Origin: a virus
Length of the DNA: 32,204 nt
Reading direction: 5' to 3' (one strand)
Virus record (IMG/VR): IMGVR_UViG_3300042731_006953
Span: 1-32,204 of that record
Part shown: positions 28,092 through 32,204 of the stretch, piece after piece
Numbering within the stretch: the stretch's first letter is position 1
Layout of the letters: each line of letters starts with the position of its first letter
Notes under the pieces: generated by a model
Seen by the model: only the letters and a program-made list of their open reading frames with translations
Database searches by the model: none
Told to the model about the DNA's origin: nothing
Made by a program: the position numbers and the translations under genes

Positions 28092-28792
28092 GGTGGTTTG
28101 ATGAGGTTGGGCCCTGTTATGGGAACCGCCTGAATAGGGGGTGTGACATCGAGCCTTACTACGAGGAAGACGGGATCCAGATATTCCATGGGGATTGTAG
28201 GGAGGTGTTGCCGACACTTTCGCCAGTCGATCTAGTGTTGACAGATCCGCCGTACAGCACGGGGCGACCAGAGGGAGAGTTTGCAGCGAATGGTAATGTT
28301 GCCGTATCCCTTCACCTCGCAAGCCGGTTAGCGCCGACAATGGCTGTGTTTGGGACTGCAAGCGGTCGCGGGGTCGAGTTTTTACGTTCTACGATTCGTG
28401 AGTTGCCGCACAATCGAATGCTGGTGTGGCATCGCTCATACGTTAACTCACCGGCAGCTGGGCCATGGTGTTGGGATATTGTGATTATCCACGTTTTCGG
28501 TAAGGGATCATTCGGTAGACCAGAGGTGAGTTCGCTCATTCAAACCGATGGCACGCGCAAGCTTGCCGAAGAGACCGGTCATAGGTCTCCGGTGTTTACG
28601 TCGGTAATGGAGCATTTATACGTGCCATTTGCGCCGGGTGTCGTGCTCGACCCGTTTATGGGCAGCGGTCCGACATTGTTGGCCGCGAAACGCCATGATG
28701 GCAAGGCCATCGGCATCGAGATCGAGGAGCGGTACTGCGAGATAGCCGCCCAGCGGTTGAGTCAACAGGTTTTGAACTTAGAGGGGGTGTGA
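28088..28792 (+). CDS. DNA (N4/N6) methyltransferase, beta type (234 aa)
   Basis: Motif IV DPPY (residues 53-56, in LVLTDPPYSTG) comes before motif I DPFMGSGPTLLAAKR (about 188-202), the order of beta-class amino-methyltransferases. The target bases cannot be told from sequence. The upstream GTG at 28088 overlaps the HTH stop (GTGA); GGAAAGG serves as ribosome site. Length is short but complete. Solitary phage methyltransferases commonly protect phage DNA against host restriction or regulate packaging. Confidence 0.85.
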   Translation: MRWFDEVGPCYGNRLNRGCDIEPYYEEDGIQIFHGDCREVLPTLSPVDLVLTDPPYSTGRPEGEFAANGNVAVSLHLASRLAPTMAVFGTASGRGVEFLRSTIRELPHNRMLVWHRSYVNSPAAGPWCWDIVIIHVFGKGSFGRPEVSSLIQTDGTRKLAEETGHRSPVFTSVMEHLYVPFAPGVVLDPFMGSGPTLLAAKRHDGKAIGIEIEERYCEIAAQRLSQQVLNLEGV

Positions 28793-28829
28793 CAATGCCG
28801 GTATCGCTTTCGAAAGGTGTGGTGTAGGA

Positions 28830-29129
28830 ATGACGGATCCGTGTATTAACGACGTACCGCAAGGTCCTGGAGATCCGAGTCGAGCGACTTTGGCTGGAGC
28901 GACGATGACGGCAGAGGGTTTGAAGAATGGCCTATCTGACCTAGTGAAACGGCTGAAGGTATGTAACGACAGTCTCTTTGGTCTCGACCCCACGGTTCCC
29001 GAGGTAACTGATGTGCCGCGTCTTGAGCAGGGTGCGTTTGCCTCGCGGCTGGAACAACTCAACGAAGATCTTGCCGAAGTGCAGTCTTATTTGGAACGCG
29101 AGGTGAGTCGTTTGGAGAATGGGATTTGA
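28830..29129 (+). CDS. Hypothetical protein with C-terminal coiled coil (99 aa)
   Basis: GTAGGA precedes the ATG. A low-complexity start is followed by two helices; the last 35 residues (ASRLEQLNEDLAEVQSYLER) form a coiled coil. Not recognised. Confidence 0.55.
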   Translation: MTDPCINDVPQGPGDPSRATLAGATMTAEGLKNGLSDLVKRLKVCNDSLFGLDPTVPEVTDVPRLEQGAFASRLEQLNEDLAEVQSYLEREVSRLENGI

Positions 29130-29206
29130 GTTTGGTAGGACTGCGGGTGCCGGCGTTGGCGTAGTCGGGGCGATCCTGGGGTCGTCAAAAGGGTTTCTAG
29201 GACTCT

Positions 29207-29231
29207 GCGGGTTCGAATCCCGTTGCCTGTA
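29207..29231 (+). other. tRNA-like T arm in intergenic gap
   Basis: GCGGG-TTCGAAT-CCCGT (29207-29223) has the shape and invariant loop of a T arm, with TGCCTGT-A after it in the acceptor position. Upstream I find no complementary acceptor strand or canonical anticodon arm, so no complete tRNA. It lies in the 134-base gap between genes ending at 29129 and starting at 29264. Confidence 0.4.
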
Positions 29232-29263
29232 GTGGCGAGTTCAACTGAATCGAGGTGAGCGAG

Positions 29264-29479
29264 ATGGTGTTTTCTGAGAAGCTGATGGCTTTAGTGAATG
29301 CGGAGATCGAAAAGGGTGCACTAAGCACACGGGCGGCGGATGTAGTAGCGAAGTTGCACGAGCAGCATAATGCGTGTGAGTTGAGAGTTCGGGAATTGCT
29401 GGAAGAGAACGAGAAGTTGCAAGAACAGGTCGAGCGTGACCGGTTTAGGGTTTGTGAAGCTAGCGGAACATCTAGCTGA
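29264..29479 (+). CDS. Coiled-coil protein, short paralogue of the next gene (71 aa)
   Basis: AATCGAGGTGAGCGAG stands before the ATG, nearly identical to the block before the next gene. The N-terminus (MVFSEKLMALVNAEIEKGAL) and following helix align with the N-terminus of the 164-aa protein downstream; the coiled coil then ends early (LLEENEKLQEQVERDRF). Probably the truncated or younger copy of a tandem duplication. Function unknown. Confidence 0.6.
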   Translation: MVFSEKLMALVNAEIEKGALSTRAADVVAKLHEQHNACELRVRELLEENEKLQEQVERDRFRVCEASGTSS

Positions 29480-29536
29480 TTGTGGTTATCGTCGCATCGA
29501 GGAGTTCATAGGGACAACGGAATCGAGGTGAGCAAG

Positions 29537-30031
29537 ATGTCGTTACCGGATCAGGTTTTAGCGTTGGTGGATGTGGCTGTGGAGGAGAATACGTTCAGTT
29601 TGGATGCTGTGAAGGGCGTTCAGCGGCTCCGGAGTGAACATGCGGACAACGTAATACGGATCGAGGAGATGCAGAAGTCGATCGACGAACTGGAGGAACG
29701 GGCCGAGAGTTGGGAGAAGCAGTTCCAGGTCGAACGCGGGCGATTCAACGAACTGCAACTCAAGATGGATGAGTACGCGAAGCGCGAGAAGGAATTGGCG
29801 GAGCGCGAGTTCGAGTGTCGGGTTGGAGAAATGCGAGCTGTTGAGATGAATCAACGGCTTATCGATATGAAGGATTTGGTGGGGATGGTCTTTCGGAATC
29901 CGGTGTTGAAGCGAACGGTGACGGAGCCAGTGATGGTACCGCCGCCAAGTTTCGATTCTGGCTCTGGTTACGGGCTCCAGTGCGGTCATGTCGAGTCTCA
30001 CACGCGGACGGAAGAAGAGGAGGAGGTCTGA
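29537..30031 (+). CDS. Coiled-coil protein (164 aa)
   Basis: Starts MSLPDQVLALVDVAVEENTF, related to the preceding gene, and continues as a long coiled coil (about residues 25-100) with heptads such as SIDELEERAESWEKQFQVER. A Pro-rich linker (VMVPPPSFDSGSGYG) leads to an acidic tail (EEEEEV). ATG 29537 is set by the shared AATCGAGGTGAGCAAG block. The TGATG overlap couples it to the next gene. Not recognised. Confidence 0.6.
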   Translation: MSLPDQVLALVDVAVEENTFSLDAVKGVQRLRSEHADNVIRIEEMQKSIDELEERAESWEKQFQVERGRFNELQLKMDEYAKREKELAEREFECRVGEMRAVEMNQRLIDMKDLVGMVFRNPVLKRTVTEPVMVPPPSFDSGSGYGLQCGHVESHTRTEEEEEV

Positions 30032-30294
30032 TGTCGAGAATTGAGTTGTCGTCGCCGATGGCGGCGCCGGGTTCAGAGGATCCGGGTACGGTTGCGGCGG
30101 AGTGGTTGGATGAGGTGTGCGATATGACCTGTGGAATTCTGGGTTGTTCGTACAATGATGTTCTGACGGCGGCCGTGAAGAAGATAGTCGAAGAGGAGAC
30201 GTGGGGCGCGTTGTTGCGGAACGAGCGGTTCATGGAGGTGGTACGGGCGGCGGTACAGGGATCGATTGACGGTTGGTTGGCCGAAAAGGAGTAG
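30031..30294 (+). CDS. Hypothetical protein (87 aa)
   Basis: AGGAGGTCTG is a strong ribosome site; the start overlaps the previous stop by one base. After a flexible start the protein is helical (WLDEVCDMTCGILG ... VLTAAVKKIVEEET). Not recognised. Confidence 0.55.
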   Translation: MSRIELSSPMAAPGSEDPGTVAAEWLDEVCDMTCGILGCSYNDVLTAAVKKIVEEETWGALLRNERFMEVVRAAVQGSIDGWLAEKE

Positions 30295-30299
30295 GCGAG

Positions 30300-30812
30300 A
30301 TGACGTTACTGACGGCTGTTTTGGTGGTTGTCTGTGGTGGTGTTTTGGCGGCATACGTGCTTCGTCGCCCATCGTTTGCACCAGGACTGGAACGAGCGTT
30401 CGAGGGTTTTGGTGACCGGGTCGTATCGGATCTGGCGTCGCGATTCGAGTCGTTGCGGGATCTGGATCGGTTGTCGGCTCGGAAACTGGAGTTGGAGGCC
30501 GAGGTTGCGGCGTTGTGGGCCGAGAAGGCCGATATCGAGAAGGCGTTCGCGCAGAGGCGGCGGGATTTGGAGCACGAGATGGGGCTGCAGAAGAAGGAGA
30601 TGGACGCGGCACTCGAGCGGGGCCAGAAAACGGCCGACCTGGAAGCCGATCGGAAAGTGCTGGAAGCTGAGCGGAAGTTCAACGACGACGTGTTGCAGGC
30701 GAAAGAGGCTGCGTTCAAGGAACAGGTAGCGGACCTGCGCGAGATTGCGGACCGGATGTTCCAGTTGGTACCGGACATGAAGGGCCGGATTGAGTTGAAG
30801 GGGGATGTGTAG
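30300..30812 (+). CDS. Membrane-anchored coiled-coil protein (170 aa)
   Basis: Residues 2-22 (TLLTAVLVVVCGGVLAAYVL) are a transmembrane helix or uncleaved signal anchor. The rest is an almost unbroken coiled coil (about 40-150), charged and Ala/Leu-rich, for example LSARKLELEAEVAALWAEK. GGAG precedes the ATG with normal spacing. Topology resembles RmuC-type or spanin-like proteins, but no family motif is seen. Confidence 0.6.
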   Translation: MTLLTAVLVVVCGGVLAAYVLRRPSFAPGLERAFEGFGDRVVSDLASRFESLRDLDRLSARKLELEAEVAALWAEKADIEKAFAQRRRDLEHEMGLQKKEMDAALERGQKTADLEADRKVLEAERKFNDDVLQAKEAAFKEQVADLREIADRMFQLVPDMKGRIELKGDV

Positions 30813-30815
30813 GAA

Positions 30816-31901
30816 ATGTCGGCGTTCTGGCCAATTGCTGGTCTGTTCGGCGGTGCTGGCGGACCTCTCGGCAACGCCGTGGCACAGCAACAAGAGTGGC
30901 TGCGGGAGGCTGCATTACAGGACGAATTGGCGCAGAAGCGGGCCGAGCTAAAGGCGTTGCGACAGCAGGAACACGCTCGCCAGCAACGGGAATTAGACTG
31001 CCTGTGTCTGTACCCCGAAACGCGGGCCGCACTTGAGCAGCAGAGGTTGCGGCGAATGGAAGAGGATCTAGATGTACGCATCGCGTCCGATCTCGTCCTT
31101 GTGGACGCTGGCGGTGGTTCACCGGAGTACGAGCCGAAAGTGTGCGATTCATGGTTTGACTCCGAGTTGTTCTTGAAAACGCAAGAAATCGAACTCAGAG
31201 CCCGATGTGAAGGCCGCGATCTTTCGCATGAAGACGCGAAACGTGAAGCCCGTGCGGCTCTGATGACCAATCCGGCGTATGTCGCGAAACTGCGCGAGAG
31301 ACACCGTAAGCAACGAGCGGAGTTGGATTCAGCCACACGGCAACTCGGCCTAACACAGGAGCAGCTTAAGGCGGCGACGGATCCGTTGGTTATCCCGAAA
31401 GGGGCGCTATCGGCACCTGTCGATCTAGCCGCGATGGTCGAGGAGACGCGTCGGGTAGGTAGTCGGATGTTGGGGACGGATGATACGACGAGTCAGTACG
31501 GATCGCAGGCGCTTCAGGGTGAGGCGACGAGACACGCTCAGCAGGCCGCCAAGACGGCGATCGCGTTGTTTCGGGCACATGTACGTCCGACACTGTCCAA
31601 GACGGTCGCAGGCCACTTCCTTAATGACCAGGAACGTCGGGCCGCACAGGAATGGGTCGATGCGGCGTGGGAGCGCACGAAACGTTGGTGTCCCCATGAC
31701 TGCGGGCTATCGTACTTTCGTGAAGTAATATTCATGCCGGCTGTCGAGCTTTTCAATGACCAACTTGCCCATGGCATTTACCGACACCTCGAACCAGGCG
31801 ACGTCGAGGGCATGCACACAGAATTCCAACTGCTTTTGCGGACATTCGTAGACAGAAAAAACAACAAAGCACAGACAATACCACGCATTCCGCCCTTTTA
31901 A
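30816..31901 (+). CDS. Hypothetical helical protein (361 aa)
   Basis: Not recognised. A short Gly-rich start (FWPIAGLFGGAGGPLGNAVA) is followed by a coiled coil (about residues 23-85, with ELAQKRAELKALRQQEHARQ). The centre is helical, and the end has scattered Cys and His (KRWCPHDCGLSYF). It starts three bases after the membrane-anchored coiled-coil gene, suggesting that the two act together. Confidence 0.6.
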   Translation: MSAFWPIAGLFGGAGGPLGNAVAQQQEWLREAALQDELAQKRAELKALRQQEHARQQRELDCLCLYPETRAALEQQRLRRMEEDLDVRIASDLVLVDAGGGSPEYEPKVCDSWFDSELFLKTQEIELRARCEGRDLSHEDAKREARAALMTNPAYVAKLRERHRKQRAELDSATRQLGLTQEQLKAATDPLVIPKGALSAPVDLAAMVEETRRVGSRMLGTDDTTSQYGSQALQGEATRHAQQAAKTAIALFRAHVRPTLSKTVAGHFLNDQERRAAQEWVDAAWERTKRWCPHDCGLSYFREVIFMPAVELFNDQLAHGIYRHLEPGDVEGMHTEFQLLLRTFVDRKNNKAQTIPRIPPF

Positions 31902-31915
31902 GAAGGGATAGTCCA

Positions 31916-32204
31916 ATGATCCGAGTTCAGATAGACGAGTGGTTGCATCACGACGACATGTTTGATCGTGAGCCGAAGGCGGAGGATCCGAACGGTCCTC
32001 GAACGAGTCCGGGCCGGATGATGCACTCGCGCACGTTGCTGTTGCAGGACTTCGAGCATCTGGAGGTCGCGCCTGTTGTGGCGTTTCTGAACGGTTTGGT
32101 GGCGCCGCCGTTGTGCCGGTGCGGGCATTCGAAGGAGATGCACACGGGTGGATGCTCAGCGTGGGATCCTGGTGGTTTCGGTACCTGCGACTGCAAGGAG
32201 TACC
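31916..32204 (+). CDS. Partial gene with zinc site, cut by the right edge
   Basis: AAGAAGGGATAG lies before the ATG. The 96 codons visible contain LCRCGHSKEMHTGGC and FGTCDCKEY, a Cys/His zinc-binding pattern common in small phage proteins. The reading frame is open at the window end, so length and family remain unknown. Confidence 0.6.
   Translation, partial: MIRVQIDEWLHHDDMFDREPKAEDPNGPRTSPGRMMHSRTLLLQDFEHLEVAPVVAFLNGLVAPPLCRCGHSKEMHTGGCSAWDPGGFGTCDCKEY

Noticed and set aside
29135-29235. Complete tRNA or tmRNA gene
   Set aside because: T arm present but no complementary acceptor strand and no canonical anticodon or tmRNA features.
30230-31336. 368-codon minus-strand frame
   Set aside because: Ser/Arg-rich shadow opposite two well-packed rightward genes with good ribosome sites.

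Overview
The window is a compact, gene-dense stretch of a tailed double-stranded DNA bacteriophage (or prophage). It carries long one-directional operons of very small genes with 1 to 8 base overlaps (ATGA, GTGA, TAATG). It contains a phage recombination and replication module, a RusA resolvase, two phage ABA-sandwich-type proteins and a large virion-type protein. The DNA is moderately GC-rich with many GTG starts. No terminase large subunit, portal, capsid, tail, integrase or endolysin is visible, so both ends run into the rest of a larger genome. The host cannot be named from this sequence alone.

Layout. (1) 1-5,030: end of the structural region, with a 320-aa protein and a 1,344-aa virion or DNA-ejection-type protein. 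(2) 5,031-5,927: three small genes, membrane proteins and one coiled-coil protein, forming a possible holin or lysis cassette. (3) 5,891-5,990: a perfect match to the bacterial parS consensus, followed by a strong sigma70-type promoter. (4) 6,031-13,263: rightward DNA-metabolism operon with an excisionase-like HTH protein, YqaJ exonuclease, probable annealing protein, SbcC/RecF-like ATPase, two HNH-type proteins, a replication initiator or loader, and a DnaB-type helicase. (5) 13,304-21,061: about 25 tiny rightward genes, many zinc ribbons or membrane proteins, with a pentapeptide-repeat protein at the start and RusA near the end, closed by a good rho-independent terminator at 21,116-21,148. 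(6) 21,553-26,532: leftward operon with an XRE regulator, a STAS-like (DUF4325) protein, an LPD29-type protein, a DUF4177-type protein and a very acidic 305-aa protein. This region carries a recurring GACCGAACC element before gene starts, stem-loops in several intergenic leaders and copies of an 18-bp palindrome. (7) 26,733-32,204: rightward genes with a small-terminase-like HTH protein, a 450-base non-coding stretch with an abrupt switch to G+T-rich coding strand, an HTH plus DNA methyltransferase pair, tandem coiled-coil paralogues and unrecognised proteins, running off the right edge.

How it fits together. The promoter at 5,961-5,990 probably drives recombination and replication genes: YqaJ exonuclease with an annealing protein and an SMC-like ATPase for end processing, the initiator/loader plus helicase for replication, and RusA for resolving branched DNA. 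The leftward operon probably holds regulatory and host-takeover functions. Its HTH protein is a candidate ligand for the TCTCATTCCGGAATGAGA palindromes, two of which flank or sit in that operon and one of which lies in the start of the replication operon. The parS site without a ParA/ParB pair in view, the start-associated GACCGAACC elements, and two cases of genes bracketed by duplicated start regions are the least ordinary features.
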